Shown here: positions 10,850 to 22,750 of the stretch, in pieces
Numbering within the stretch: position 1 is the first letter of the stretch
Layout: every line of letters starts with the position of its first letter
Source of the DNA: Melitaea cinxia
Taxonomy: Eukaryota; Arthropoda; Insecta; Lepidoptera; Nymphalidae
DNA length: 64,000 nt
Assembly (NCBI RefSeq): GCF_905220565.1
Contig: NC_059414.1
Location: 13,328,001 to 13,392,000, forward strand
Direction of reading: 5' to 3'
The notes under the pieces: model-generated
Seen by the model: the letters and a program-made list of their open reading frames with translations, nothing else
What the model was told of the DNA's origin: nothing
Database searches by the model: none
Made by a program: the position numbers and the translations under genes

Positions 10850-11013
10850 ATATTATAAAGCTGAAAAGTTTGTTTGTTTAAACGTGATAATATCAGGACC
10901 TACTGGTTCGAATTAAAAAAAAAATGTTTTTGTGTTGGATAGCTTTTCCGAGGAAGGCTCTAGGCAATTTTTATTCTCAAATAAACGCGGCTAAAACTTC
11001 GGGGCATAGCTAG
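10850..11013 (+). mobile_element. Short non-autonomous Helitron
   Basis: Ends in GGGGCATAGCTAG|T (CTAG at 11010-11013) after a GC-rich CGCGGCTAAAACTTCGGGG hairpin-like segment; interior includes CTGAAAAGTTTGTTTG and GTGTTGGATAGC, shared with 28790-28953. The 5' TC end is not certain. Confidence 0.55.
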
Positions 11014-11627
11014 TATATCTATTGTTTTTTTTTTTTTTTTTTTTTTTAATTTAAAAATTTTGATCCACGGGCTCAAAATTCCGCCTTTTGTTAATCATGC
11101 ATGCATTATAATAATACCACGATTTTTCTTTATTGCTACAAATCGACAGTCCTCTGACTGCCTAGTAAAACTAGGACGTGGTCTGACGCTGACGGTTTTT
11201 TTTTTCTATCTGTAGTTAGAGATAATATACTTACTGTAACAATACTGAATAATTGGTTTAACACGTCGATCTCGGCAGTTAACTGTGCTTATAGCTTGAA
11301 TACTTTATTATATTTGATATTATTATATGTTGTAAGATAAACGTTATGCGTCATAAATTGTAAACATATGACTTGAGAGTGTAAGGATGAGTACATAACA
11401 TATAACCCGTCTTCAATCATACCTGCGTTTAGAAGTGACATCAAGAGCCTTCTAGATTTAATTTGTTACTTGTTAGTACTTTTAATGATAGAATATAATA
11501 ATATAATTATATCATATTATATGTATAATAGTAAATATCAATTCAGCCGTAACATTTCACTGCTGCTAGTAAATATTGATAAATATCTAATAAATGTAGT
11601 TTTTTTGAATATCATATAAAAATTGAC
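11014..11627. other. Intron-like DNA with a 27 bp T-run
   Basis: A poly(T) run lies about 11022-11047. The flank 11608-11624 (ATATCATATAAAAATT-like) is shared with the region beside the tRNA-like copy at 21652. Confidence 0.5.
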
Positions 11628-11699
11628 CGTTCCAGTGGGGATCGAACCTGCGTCGCCGACTGACCGTGTCGGCGCTCTAGCCAATTAAGCTATGGAACG
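11628..11699 (-). tRNA. tRNA-like Pol III unit (tRNA-like gene or pseudogene, anticodon uncertain)
   Basis: On the minus strand this 72-base unit has a perfect 7 bp acceptor stem (CGTTCCA/TGGAACG), a D arm (GCTT/GAGC), a 5 bp anticodon stem (CCGAC/GTCGG) and an anticodon-sized loop ACGGTCA. The A box (TAGCTTAATTGG) and B box (GGTTCGATCCC) are close to consensus, and a TTTTT terminator follows directly. Odd points: loop position 33 is C instead of the universal T, position 37 is C, and the T stem (GCAGG/CCCAC) has two mismatches. So it is unlikely to decode normally; GGT would be the anticodon if read literally. A related truncated copy at 21652 suggests a dispersed tRNA-like family (SINE head) more than a housekeeping tRNA. 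Confidence 0.55.
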
Positions 11700-12029
11700 A
11701 TGTACCCGCTAGATCGAAATTTTTGATATGCTGATTTTATTTTCGGTTTAAGCGACCCGTGGCGCTTTCTATAGTTCTTTACGATACTCAAAACTGTTTA
11801 GAATTCCTAATGTGTGGGTAACACAAAAATAAAAATCGTACATATTAAATGTAGTTTATTAAATTTAACGTTTAAATTTTTTATGTCAAGGACATGGCGC
11901 TGTTTCTTCATTAAATGAAAAATATTTTTCAACAAACAAAGTAATTTACTTTATATCGGTACGACTGTTAAATTACTCGATACTGATAAAAAATAATAAA
12001 TTGAAATTACTGTGAAATCATATCATTAC
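11700..12029. other. Intron-like DNA
   Basis: Begins with AAATTTTTGATATG, roughly complementary to the ATATCATATAAAAATT on the other side of the tRNA-like unit; no other feature recognised. Confidence 0.45.
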
Positions 12030-12107
12030 AGCCTATACAGTCCACTGCTGGACATAGGCCTCCACAAGTTTACGCCAAAAATAACGTGAACTCATGTGTT
12101 TTGAATC
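12030..12107 (-). repeat. LINE 3'-end family A, short fragment
   Basis: Minus-strand copy of only the terminal module: CAGTCCACTGCTGGACATAG, CCTCCACAAGTTTACGCC and GTGAACTCATGTGTTTTG. Confidence 0.75.
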
Positions 12108-13719
12108 ATAAGTAATAACTAAATAACAATAATTTAAAACTAAATAGTAGAAAAATAGTCTATAACAAAAAAATAAATAAATCAAATAAGTCTTCAATAA
12201 AAATTATCTGTCAAGTATATTAATTATTAACTAGCAAAATAAATATCTGTACCAATAATTCGCACTAAATAAGTAAAAATTTTACCGAGCGTCAAACATC
12301 ACAATTGTAGTAGTTTCAAAATTAAACCCTTCATATATATAATTAAAAAAAAAAAAAAACAAAACCAACAATAATTTTTTTAGTTATGTGTGCCGATAGA
12401 GCAAGCAATTATCTATAAAATGATATATAATTTATATGGAGTAATTGTGAGGTTTTTTTCAAAAAAGGGAGGCAAAATTAGCGTATTTATTAACATATAC
12501 TCGTATGAAAAAAACATATCGTGTTTCTTTATTATTATGAAACGAAATTAACTAAAACCTCACCCGAAGGTCAATATCGTGACGGCTCGCGGCGACACAA
12601 AAGCAATTTAATTTTTTTTTTTATAACATGTATTTTAAACAAATTCTTTGACATGTTATTAGCATACGAGCGACCTTTTGTCCGTCCATCTGTTTGGAAA
12701 TAAGTTTTGAAATCGTAAACGAAAATTTATGCAGAAATTGTTTGTTTAAGATTATAATGGAATGATGAAATTGTGTTTTTTTTTTCTATTTATATCATAT
12801 TTTTGTGTCATTTATAAGTAAAAAATACGCAACGCAATGTTAAATTTTTGGTTGTTCGTTACGCAAAATAATATCTTCAGAGAATTGTTAAAAAAGACAC
12901 AACACTTATAAGTAACTTAAATAAAAAACAACATCACATTAGTAAATCGGTAAGTTAGAAAATGTTATTTTATAAGTATATATTAATTATCTTCGATGAC
13001 AAGTGACAACACCTTTAGCTTAGATAAAAGATAAATGCATTTCCAAGTGTTTAATCATTGAATATTGCACTGTTGCGTCAGTTGCGAAGCTTACACGAAC
13101 TCTATGAAGTATTAATTGATATTAATCATTGTTTATATGGAAAAATTAATTTACTAGAATTACCCAAGACAGTTACTCATCTGTGTAAATAATTGCACTT
13201 TGTTCGTACCGCGTTTACTAATTACAGCCTTAGCCTTACCTTATTAAGTCATAGCATAAGGTCTTATACATATAGGCCTGCTGTGTCTTTATATTTTTTT
13301 ATCTTTATTTATTTATAGAGGGTTTATTTATACACTGAATATGTCTCCCTCATAGGGGCTTATATTAAACTTATCTACGCTTTATTACTAGTTTCTACAA
13401 GTTATACATCATTACAGCCTCTGCTGACAATGGATTGCTCAAAATCACATTACACAGACCCAAATCGAACAAGTTAATATTATATTTAATATAAAAATCC
13501 CACCTCTCCGACTCAACGCGAACACATTCTATCAGAAGTCTTTGTATTAGTCTATTAGTTAAAAAAAAGATATTGTTTAGTAAATTAATACCTAGACAGA
13601 CAAAGATTACATAGGGATGATGTTTTAAATACCATAACATATTAGTTTAAACACGTAACAATTACTGCTATTAAGAAACTCATCTAGAATTCATTGAGAC
13701 ACAATTTTATTATATATCA
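12108..13719. other. AT-rich DNA with one unexplained open frame
   Basis: Mostly featureless. A minus-strand frame of 81 codons (13395-13640) is open but has no recognisable domain, no matching splice signals and AT-driven composition (I, L, N, Y rich), so I regard it as a chance frame or a decayed repeat. T-runs at 12610-12622 and 12777-12786. Confidence 0.4.
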
Positions 13720-13989
13720 GCGACCTGTCACGGTTTGCACGGGTGCAATGCTGATACGAAATATAAAATAAATATAATATAGCGCAAAAAAAAATGTCTT
13801 TATTTACGACATAAAGTTAGAAACCTCTAAAACTAAGTATTATTTACTATATAACCCTTGTATAATACATAAAGACCTTCCTCTGGAATCACTCTATGTA
13901 CTAAAGAAAACCGCATCAAAATCCATTGCTTGGTTTTAAAGATCTAAGCATACAGACAGCGGGAAGCGACTTTGTTTTATACCATGTGA
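13720..13989 (-). mobile_element. Helitron, non-autonomous
   Basis: Minus-strand element: 5' TCACATGGTATAAAACAAAG begins at 13989 preceded by A, as in the plus-strand copy at 37862. Shared interior: GCTTCCCGCTGTCTGTATG and AAAGACCTTCCTCTGGAATC (complement). Near the 3' end TTGCACGGGTGCAA forms the hairpin. The terminal CTAG is mutated. Confidence 0.6.
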
Positions 13990-14214
13990 TTGATAAAAGT
14001 AGCAGTTGTCCTTAGCTATATGTATATAAATTTCACTATACTCGTATTGATACTGTATTTGCATACAGACTTAAAGCTATAGGTTATCTAAAAGATCACG
14101 GTAAATTATTGATAAAGGTTAATGCAGAAAAACAAGAGAGAACAAGAACCAGCCTCATATATTTTTATCAAGGCGAAATTAAATAATAAATAAACGTTTT
14201 AACTGGAGTAGGGC
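13990..14214. other. Intron-like DNA
   Basis: No feature recognised. Confidence 0.4.
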
Positions 14215-14475
14215 ACAGTAGGAAATACCCTGTTCAAAATCTGGAGCAGCCCGACTGGGGAAATACCTTGACCTTACTGAAGGTCACAGCTAAATAATAC
14301 TGCTCTCATGTTATGTTCCTTTGGTGAATAAGGTGACCAGAGCTCCTGGGAGGAAATTGGGTAGGGTCGGCAACGCGCTTGCGATGCTTCTGGTGTTGCA
14401 GACGTCTATAAGCTACGGTAATCGCTTACCATCAAGTGAGCCGTACGCTTGTTTGCCGACCGAGTGTATGTCCTG
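14215..14475 (+). repeat. Retroposon family C, near-complete copy
   Basis: GGAGCAGCCCGACTGGGG, CACAGCTAAATAATACTG, GACCAGAGCTCCTGGGAGG, GGTCGGCAACGCGCTTGCG, GGTAATCGCTTACCATCAAG and GTACGCTTGTTTGCCGACC, without a poly(A) tail. A 147-codon open frame crosses it (14321-14764) but follows the repeat, so it is not a gene. Confidence 0.7.
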
Positions 14476-14726
14476 TAACTTAAATCCTCGATCGCTAGTG
14501 CAAAAGGTCACCATTCAAGAATCTAATTACCCTACATTAAACGTAAATAAATATTCGGGTAAAGGCCGCAACTGTCACACTCGCGTGACGGAAACTCTAA
14601 TTACATTCAATTATGTCACACAAAGGCCACTTGACTTTCTGTTCAGTATATTAGCACTAAATGTCGTAATTAAGTACGAATCAACCCTTTGGGTTTATTG
14701 TAGCATGTATATATCTTGTCGTTCTT

Positions 14727-14912
14727 TAATAATAATAAATACTTTTATTGTACACCACAAATAAACTTTACAAAAAAAGTGATACATGCAAAGAAAGATG
14801 TACAAAGGCGGTCTTATCGCTAAGAGCGATTTCTTCCAGACAACCTTTGGGCATAGGACGTAGCGTAGAAAAAGAGAAGCGGTAGGGAAGTGTACAAACA
14901 GTTGATAAAGAA
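14727..14912 (-). repeat. CR1-like LINE 3' end
   Basis: Minus-strand 3' terminus: an (ATT)n tail at 14727, then ACTTTTATTGTACACCAC, GTACAAAGGCGGTCTTATCG and GATTTCTTCCAGACAACC. The same module ends the full-length element at 40486 and solo copies at 23333 and 36541. Confidence 0.75.
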
Positions 14913-14994
14913 TTGGCATATAGTTAACAAGCAATATGATATGTTCTTTGTCTCCTTTTTAATTGTTATTAATTTCAATTCAGATTCTGTGTAT

Positions 14995-15055
14995 AACTCT
15001 CCTCCTACGCGGAGAAAGAGGCCTATGCCCAGCCGTGGGATGTTACAGATTGAAT
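14995..15055 (+). repeat. Metulj-like SINE, 3' fragment
   Basis: Only the tail module remains: CTCCTCCTACGCGGAGAAAG and AGGCCTATGCCCAGCCGTGG. Confidence 0.65.
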
Positions 15056-15105
15056 CTTTTTTTGTACTCGTATACTTAACTTTAACTTGTTAAAATATTG
15101 TATAC

Positions 15106-15290
15106 TAGCTTTCACTCGCTGCTTCGCTCACATTGAATTTTTTTTTTACATAAAAGTATCCCATGTTACTTCTAATACCTCCAAGAATATGTGTACAGTT
15201 TCATGAAAAAATAATTAGTAGGTAGTAGTAGTAAGTAGTAGGTTAAATAGTAGTAGTAGTTTTCGCGTGAAACAACCAACTTACGTTCAC
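15106..15290 (-). mobile_element. Helitron-like fragment
   Basis: Opens on the plus strand with ACTAGCTTTCACTCGCTGC, the complement of a CTAG-type Helitron 3' end with a weak hairpin; includes AGTTTCATGA. The other end is lost in AGTAGTAGT repeats near 15220-15260. Confidence 0.4.
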
Positions 15291-16049
15291 GATTATAATA
15301 CTATAGTAGGGATTTTTAATAATCCATAAATTAAAAAAAAAGTAAATAATAAAATAAAAAAAACTTGAAAAATAAGTTGAGTTTCAAGTTTGTAAAAGGA
15401 TTTGTCTAATAACTAAAAGAGAAAGATGAATATGTACCTACTTCTAAAGGTCTTAGATGTTTTATCAAAATATATTTTAAATTTTCTTTAGTTAATTAGT
15501 AAATAAACCAGTATTACAGTTGCTTATAAATAATCCCGCTTTGCATATTATTTCAATTCATCACCAAGCAAAATTCTTAATCATGTTTAATATTCACTAG
15601 TTCATCCGGATTTGAACTATCGACCTTTTAATTAATATTTATTTCTCGTATCATTTTATCTCCGCTATCTGTCACATAACAATATTCAAATTTTTTACAC
15701 AATATTTATTATTTTAGAGGCATACGAAATTAATTAAATCGGTCTAAAATAACTCGATGAGCCGGAAGCGAGAAATATATTAATTTATTCGATACTAGAA
15801 ATCGATCGCAAAAACGGTATTCGCAAATATATATAATAAACTTGTTAAGTTTGTTTGTCACATTTCGTAGGAGTTCAAATTTATAAAAATATTTCTGTAA
15901 AGTAAATAGGTCTTAACACAATACGTACCTAATCATACATTTTTGTCACAGTGAAATATTCTTATTCGACTTCCCAATTTTTTTCTGCTTTTTAAATGTT
16001 GTTTTTCACTTTTTTTATTTCTGCTGCCAAAAGTTAATAGTATTTTTTT
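15291..16049. other. AT-rich DNA
   Basis: A short tRNA-like 3' half (GGTCGATAGTTCAAATCCGG on the minus strand) is visible near 15605-15630 but has no 5' half. Nothing else recognised. Confidence 0.4.
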
Positions 16050-16135
16050 TTTTATTTTTATTAAAACCTTCACACAAAAAATACATTAGCCGAATTGGTC
16101 GAGCCATTCTCGAGTGACATTTTTATTTATATATC
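16050..16135 (-). mobile_element. Helitron family F fragment
   Basis: Complement of the family at 37215 and 51149: GCCGAATTGGTCGAGCCATT and CTCGAGTGACATTTTTATTT. Confidence 0.5.
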
Positions 16136-17607
16136 ATCTGTATTATTTTATGGTTCTAGTTAATTTGTTTTTTTTTTTTTTTTTTTTTTTTTTTGTGTAT
16201 TGTAATATGTTTTAAATTCTGTTACTTGTCTAGTATATAAATTATGAATCAACTAGAAGAGTCGGAGATATAATAAAATATATTTGTGTGTTTCAAATTA
16301 TTCTCAATCTGATCACCCTTTTACTGTCAAGATAAAACACTACCGAATACAAAAATGATGTAAATTAATTTGCTTTGATATCTTTAATGGTTTCAAAAAA
16401 GTTCTTTTGATTTGCAATAAAATGAAAACTATACGATAGATATTACCCGTTGTGGTCAAACGATAAGAAATTCTTACTTTGAAAATTTTGCCAACAAAAA
16501 GTTAACATTTAAAACGCTCCTCAAGAAATAAGTATTTTATCGTTTTCTCTCGTTCGTAATTCTTACTAATAATATAGGTATATAGTTTTTACATAAATAT
16601 AAAAAGTCATACAAAAGAGTTACAAAAATATCAGTTAACTAACCATATTTTGTATAAAGTACATTTCACAAATCATTGGTTTCGCCATTTCCTTCCAGAA
16701 TCGTAATCGCTATTGTGTGCTATTCGTTTAGTACCTACAACTATTCTTTGTCGAAATTATGTTGTAAAAAGTATTTATAAGTTGTTGTACATGTATACTA
16801 ATCGATTAGATGAGCTATTACCTAAAATATATGAATGCGAACGTCTGCCTGTTACTTGTTAAATACTTGATTACTTATAATCCATAATTACAAGAATTAA
16901 TTATGCTTAAAAATGTTCTTAAAATAAATATTTTAAGACTATTTTTCATTCTCAGAATTAATTTTTTACAAAAAGTAAAAATTAATTAAGTAAAGTATAA
17001 TTAAAAGATTAATCGATACACTTTTTTAAAGAAATAAACGTGTATATATATAACCTGATATAAGTTCAACGTGTAGATTACATATAATTAATATAAATAA
17101 ATGAAAAACGAATTAACATAAATAGTGATTTAAATAGTAATAAAATCGGCGAATGTCTTAATATAAGATATATCAACAACATAAAAACATTCGCAATAGA
17201 ATTCCGAAGCGGTCAGTCGAGAAAGGTTAAGGTTGGCTATTTGATTTATGCGACAAAATGGAGTTTACCGTACTGACTTGTTTAGTAAATTAGTTGTTTA
17301 TTGAATAAGAAATCTTAAAAATTGTTTTGAAATGTGTATTTTTTATTTCAATTATTTCAAACGAAACTGGGATGTGAAGTAATGATTGTAACAAAATTAG
17401 CAATTGTCTGTTTAAACTTATTGATATATTGGCCGATCATTTAAAATAATAATTATATTGTTCTTTTGAAATGGTGAAGAAGAGGTTCGTGAATTTTTCT
17501 CGTGTATAGATTTTTATTTAATTAAGAAATAAAACAAAAAAAAGAACGTCAGAGTTATGATTGTCATTCTCTATAGTATCTAACATTTCTGTCAATTTTT
17601 GTTTGTG
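16136..17607. other. AT-rich DNA, long T-run
   Basis: T-run of about 27 at 16168-16194. No gene or other repeat supported. Confidence 0.5.
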
Positions 17608-17830
17608 TGTGCCGACCGATGGCGGGATAACCATCCAAATGCTGGCTTTGAAATACAAAGGCCGAAGACGGACAGCAGCGTCTTCGGTTCGACAAAGCCA
17701 GCCCTGCGGTTACCAACCCACCTGCCAGCGTGGTGACTATGGGCAACACACACGATTTCACGCTATTTTTGGCGCGAACTTGTGGAGGTCTATGTCCAGC
17801 AGTGGACTGCGATAGGCTAAAGAGAGATGA
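17608..17830 (+). repeat. LINE 3'-end family A, 5'-truncated copy
   Basis: Starts at GTGCCGACCGATGGCGGG and runs through the CGAAGACGGACAGCAGCGTC and GGCAACACACACGATTTC modules to AGCAGTGGACTGCGATAGG with a GAGAT-rich tail, followed by a short TG repeat near 17847. Confidence 0.75.
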
Positions 17831-18409
17831 GAGATAAGAGTAGAGGTGTGTGTGTGTGTGCCTTCAACAAACAAGAATTTGTTTCGTAATTTAATTTCAT
17901 AAAATCAAAAACAAATTAAAAGAGAAATTAAAACAGACATCAGATAACCTTTCGCGACCGAACATAAATTGATTTTATTGACGTGACTCACACTCACGAG
18001 ATGATACGACAGTTTTTGTTGTAAAATTCCAATAATTAAGATAAATTATTGAAGAATATTAATTACGTTTTAAAATACTTTATTTTTAAAGCATATTATT
18101 AAAAATAGTAGCGAAGATGAAACAAAAAGATGATATATCTTTATCGTATCCAGTATCTATCGGATTTCTTTGAGACAAGTTCGTCTGCATGGGTTTCTGA
18201 GTAAATTTGTGTCCACTAATTAAATTTTAAACTTTTTAATAAAGGTTATATTTTTCTCGAATAAAAGTATATTTTTTTGTGACCATTATTACTCTAATGT
18301 TTTAGTTTATTCTTTCTAGACGGAGTACAGCGGAGTAAAAAGAACATTAATAAAAATATAGTCAATTTGTCAACTTTAGATAGTGGTATAACAGATTTAT
18401 ATGTAACTA
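17831..18409. other. AT-rich DNA
   Basis: Short (TG)n at 17847-17860; otherwise nothing recognised. Confidence 0.45.
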
Positions 18410-18726
18410 TTAGCTGACTAGGCAAACGTTGTCTTGCCGCTAAACGCTATTTCAAAATAGGGGGTTGGTGGTAGAAAGGTGAAAATTTAGGGTTGTATGT
18501 ATTTTTCAACGTCAAATCATAATAAAATAAAAAATAAATAATTTATCTAAAAATTAAAAAAAAAAATTTGGGGTGGACTACCCTTAATATTTAGGGCGAT
18601 GAAAAATAGATGTTGTTCGATTCTCAGACCTACCCAATATGCACACAAAATTTCATGAGAATCGGTCAAGCCGTTTCGGAAGAGATTAACTACAAACACC
18701 GCGACACGAGAATTTTATATAATAGA
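18410..18726 (-). mobile_element. Helitron family G, copy 1
   Basis: Reading the minus strand: 5' TCTATTATATAAAATTCTCG, then GACCGATTCTCATGAAATTT, and a 3' hairpin GGCAAGACAACGTTTGCC followed by TAGTCAGCTAA (CTAG degraded to CTAA). The same family is at 28479, 40094 and 56384. Confidence 0.7.
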
Positions 18727-20229
18727 TGTCTATTCCCATCTAATAAAAAGAAAAACTGAGACAATATTAAAGATAAAAAAACGTGGTGTTCCATTGAATC
18801 CCACTTATGTTATTGTTTACCTTCAGAATTCAATACTAGCATAGTTTTACAGGCGAGACAATGGCATTTTTGCGCGTTTTCTTTACATTAATGAATTACA
18901 AACTTAGCTTTAGAAATACTTAGTCCTTAAGCGGGTTTAAACTAAGAAAAAACTTTAGAAATAGTGTAAGTTTTGTTAAGAAAAAATCTTAGTAATTATT
19001 TGTCTTACAAAATAACCATACTACGAGTAACCTCACCGTAATTGGAGGTCCTTCTCAATGTACTGAATTTGAAAAAGTAAATAGGAATTCTATATGCCGA
19101 GATTACGGTGTTTATTTTTTTTTTATATATCAGACGTCATCGGGCTAAAGGTATAAAGTAATAGTAAAAGTCTAACGATAAAATTAAGTTCGTAATCTGG
19201 TCGGATTGTCGTTGGGTCTGACGACGTCTTCGCCTATTGTCTGCTATGTAACATTGTCAAGCAGACAGTTATGAAACGAAATAACGCAACGCAATAATTA
19301 AGATATTTTACTTGAAAAAATAACATCATTATGTTTTTTATTATCTTGAGATGACAACACAGACAGTATCACGCTCCATGTTACAAATGTTGTGACGGCA
19401 GAACTAAGCTGTTAGCAAATTCAATAGTCATTTGATGGTGGAATCTAAATACAAATACATACATTCTACGTGTTTGCGAAAGAGTTATGGATATGTATGG
19501 TATAATTGAGTGATTAATTTACTCAAAAAATAAGCCTAAAGTACTTTGTGTTAAAAACTTTTTACTTGTCTTCCTTTTGATAACGGGACTGTCAACTTAC
19601 TGATTTTTTGTATATAGCTAATGTTGAAAGTCTAATGTCCTAAATCTGGTTTAATTTATACGTATCCAGATAAATAGAAATGTCAAGTTATGATTTATAT
19701 GAGTGGCAAGTAATAAATCATGAACTGATGATATCATTGATGGAAAAAAATATATAGTGATAGTGTCGCGTGCCACAATGAGGGCAAACTTACTTTCTCC
19801 AAGGTCGGTCTATTGTTCATTGTTCATGGGAGTCGGTTTACTTGGACTGGTTCTGAGAATAAAGACGGTGGTGATTTTACGCATATTAAACTGAAAGTAT
19901 ATTCCGTCAAATGTTTGAGCCAATTTGCTAATTGGTCAGTGACTTACATTTGAGTGGTCATTTATGTCGCGTGAGAACATTTTTGGGCCAATCTTTTAAC
20001 GTTTTTGTCAGTTCGTATATCGATCAAAGATACTTTTAAATTTCTACATTACGTACGTATATATATACGTATTGGTTTACTAATTTTTTGGACAGTTATT
20101 GGTCAGTGGTACCCATTGTCTACTTGAGATTAACTGTATCGAAATTTTTTATATATAAAGATAATAAATTCATAAATCAGTTATTAGAATCTGTACTAAT
20201 ATAGTATTTTAATTTATACGGCAATATTC
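18727..20229. other. Intron-like DNA
   Basis: Holds a short inverted pair CACCGTAAT/ATTACGGTG near 19032 and 19103; no gene or known repeat recognised. Confidence 0.45.
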
Positions 20230-20565
20230 TGTAAGCCTACTGTGAGGCTACGGTAGTAAGAATATAGCCACCCTCTCTCATCCCGTGAGTGTCGTAAGAG
20301 GCGACTAAGGGATAACACAGTTCCATTACTACCTTGGAACTGACAAAGCCGACCGATGGCGATATAACCATCCAACTGCTGGCTTTGAAATACACAGGCC
20401 GAAGACGGGCAGCAGCGTTTTCGGTGCGACAAAGCCAGCCCTGCGGTCACCAACCCGCCTGCCCAGCGTGATGACTATGGGCAAAACACACGAGTTCACG
20501 CCATTTTTGGCGTGAACTTATGGCCATGTCCAGCAGTAGACTGTGATCGGCTGAAATGATGATTC
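20230..20565 (+). repeat. LINE 3'-end family A, near-complete copy
   Basis: GGCTACGGTAGTAAGAATAT through CCCGTGAGTGTCGTAAGAGG, CGAAGACGGGCAGCAGCG and the terminal AGCAGTAGACTGTGATCGG; short deletion in the GGAGGCC module. Confidence 0.75.
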
Positions 20566-20944
20566 TGTAAGCGTCCCAGCGTTGTTCATATGCTTCTTGC
20601 ATACATGCATTTCATAGTTATAGACAAAAGTTTCAGACTCGAATAAGCGTTGCATGATGGTTGCATGACTTTAGAAATTTACATGGAAAATCACCGAGAT
20701 TTTATAATTAAAAGTACAACAAACTTTGCATCTTAAAACCGAGTCACCTCGATTCGATTCTAAGATAACATTCATTTTCTGTTTATCCTTATCAGAAACA
20801 TTCTTTGTTATTGTGTTATGTTAATAATGTCATTGATAATGATATCAGTGTATTGAGATTACGGCATTTATATATTATCTTCTTGATATTTCATGCCATA
20901 CTAGGCTTTTCATGTGGCTTCATTTAATTCAACATTACTTCTCG
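20566..20944. other. Intron-like DNA
   Basis: No feature recognised. Confidence 0.45.
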
Positions 20945-21075
20945 CAGCCTATAGACGCCTGCCACACAGGAGTACTATTGTGTAGCTGTACTCTTCTATA
21001 AAATGGAGGTACTTCCTTAGTTGGACTGGTCCAGATTTTAAGGGTATTTCCAACTACTGTCCCACCATAAAAAAA
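20945..21075 (-). repeat. Retroposon family C, diverged fragment
   Basis: Reads AGCCTATAGACGCCTGCC, TGTAGCTGTACTCTTCT, GAGGTACTTCCTTAGTTGG; clearly related but heavily mutated. Confidence 0.5.
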
Positions 21076-21651
21076 AAAAAAGAATTTTAATTTATCCACT
21101 ATATTTGCGTTAGGTTGTTCATTCAGTTAAAACAAACTTTAACTATATTATTGGTAATAAAAGTCCCGGTCTGATCTTTATTACGATAAATCAAAATAAA
21201 TCGCGTACATAGCAAACCGCTTTGAAACATCGATCGTATACGCTGACAAACCTTACAACTGCCCTAATGAGGGTAATTGGATATTTTAGATTATACGCTA
21301 TGCTTACGTCCACCGTGTCGTAGGTTTGATTCCGGCTTGCGTAAATTTTCTTATAGGATAGTCCGCTTGAGCATAAGTATTGACTGTCTTGACCTTATTT
21401 TATTAAGACTTATAAGACTAAGCTGTGTGTATGTTGGTATGTATGGGTATAATGTCATAAATTCCTTAGTTTGAAATACTCATTTCGTTTTGAATGAGTA
21501 AGTGATTTTAACTTTATTTAATCCAGTTTTAATTTTGATGGTTCTTCACATAGGATAGAGATCGTTAGGTATAGTATAAACTAAAAACTTACATCTTCTG
21601 TAGAAAAAAATAAATGTCTTAACAATTTTTAATATCATATCAAAAATCGAC
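21076..21651. other. Intron-like DNA
   Basis: A B-box-like GTAGGTTTGATTCCGG occurs near 21323 without a convincing A box. Nothing else recognised. Confidence 0.4.
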
Positions 21652-21708
21652 CGTTCCAGCGGGGATCGAACCTGCATCTCCGACTTACCGTGTCTTCGAT
21701 CAGCCAGT
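21652..21708 (-). repeat. Truncated tRNA-like unit
   Basis: Second copy of the tRNA-like unit at 11628: same acceptor 3' strand, B box and anticodon arm (ACGGTAA loop), and the same flanking AATATCATATCAAAAATC. The 5' third (A box, D arm) is missing and is replaced by a Helitron-like sequence. Confidence 0.6.
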
Positions 21709-21714
21709 GAAGTG

Positions 21715-21840
21715 AGTGAGTCACGTGAAAATCGGTACAGCAGCTTCAGAGATTAGCCAGAATAAACAGACAGACAAAAATTGTAAAAAAACGTTATTGA
21801 GGTATATGTACCATGTATACATCTATATGTATTAACAGAC
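21715..21840 (-). mobile_element. Helitron family H fragment
   Basis: CACGTGAAAATCGGTACAGC, CAGAGATTAGCCAGAATAAA, CAGACAGACAAAAATTG and TATGTACCATGTATACATC match the copy at 23896-24160; the hairpin/CTAG end is absent. Confidence 0.55.
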
Positions 21841-22301
21841 ACTCCAATTTTATTTATTTTGACAGATATACCTATGTTAAGTAATAAATGTCTGCGAGCA
21901 CTACCTAAGAAATATCAAGCTATAAATGTACACTAAATAATAAAGCTTTCTACTGTAGTAATAGTAATAAATTAGATCTAGCCGCAGAACACGTGGGTCG
22001 AGGTCGACGACCCGCTATCGGTCAGCCTCTATTTGTTCGGTAACGTCGCACCGTTCTCACAGGTTGAGTAGATGGCTGTTTGTTTAATAACGTTTAAATG
22101 GTGAATCATTAGCTATGGATATAAGAATCATTGTCATATACGTTGCTTTTGATATGGTTTTGTGACTTGTGATTATTGTAATGCTTTGAAAAGTTCTTCA
22201 ATTCATTCTGATAGTATATTTTTTTATGTGACTTTTCTAATAAAATTTCAAAGTTATTGTCTTCTTCTTTCAAAAAGAGACATACGTTTTTAGTAATTTT
22301 T
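21841..22301. other. Intron-like DNA with a small GC-rich island
   Basis: 21980-22065 is unusually GC-rich (TGGGTCGAGGTCGACGACCC) and ends at CACAG|GTTGAGT. An open 87 bp frame between a weak acceptor and this donor exists, but I do not call it an exon. Confidence 0.35.
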
Positions 22302-22750
22302 AACCGACTTCAAAAAAAGGAGGATGTTACTCAATTCGACCGTATATATATATATATATACATATTTTTTATGTGTGTTCGCGGATAACTCCGTTGTTTA
22401 TGAACCGATTTTGATAATTCTGGTTTCGTTAGAAAGGAGATATCCCTAATTTGGTACCATGATAAGGAAACTAGGATCTGATGATGAGATCCCAGAGAAA
22501 TCGAGGGAAACTCTCGAAAATCCGCACAACTTTTTACTGAGTGTACCGATTTTGATGATTTTTAATTTAATCGAAAGCCGATGTTTATCTTTTGGTGACA
22601 TTTAAATTTCATCGAGATCTAATTACAACTTTTGGAGTAATCTTTGATAATGCGTATTTACTCGACAATTTTTTTTGTCTACCTACGTTGTATTACTTGT
22701 CGATATAATTGAAGGCGGTTTTTCTTCGTTTGCCTGCAATCACAATAATT
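22302..22750 (+). mobile_element. MITE family E, copy 2
   Basis: From AACCGACTTCAAAAAAAGG to GAAGGCGGTTTTTCTTCG and the trailing TTTGCCTGCAATCACAATA. Interior holds GATTTTGATAATTCTGG, GGTACCATGATAAGG and TTACGTTGTATTACTTGTCG-like blocks common to all copies. Confidence 0.65.

Noticed and set aside
13395..13640. 81-codon minus-strand frame
   Set aside because: AT-driven composition, no motif, no splice sites; likely chance or decayed repeat.
15598..15640. tRNA gene (B box GTTCAAATCC)
   Set aside because: Only a 3' half is visible; no acceptor 5' strand or A box.
21976..22062. Possible 87 bp exon (open frame ending CACAG|GTTGAGT)
   Set aside because: Acceptor is weak, the peptide is S/R/T-rich without recognisable motif, and its phases do not join exon A directly.
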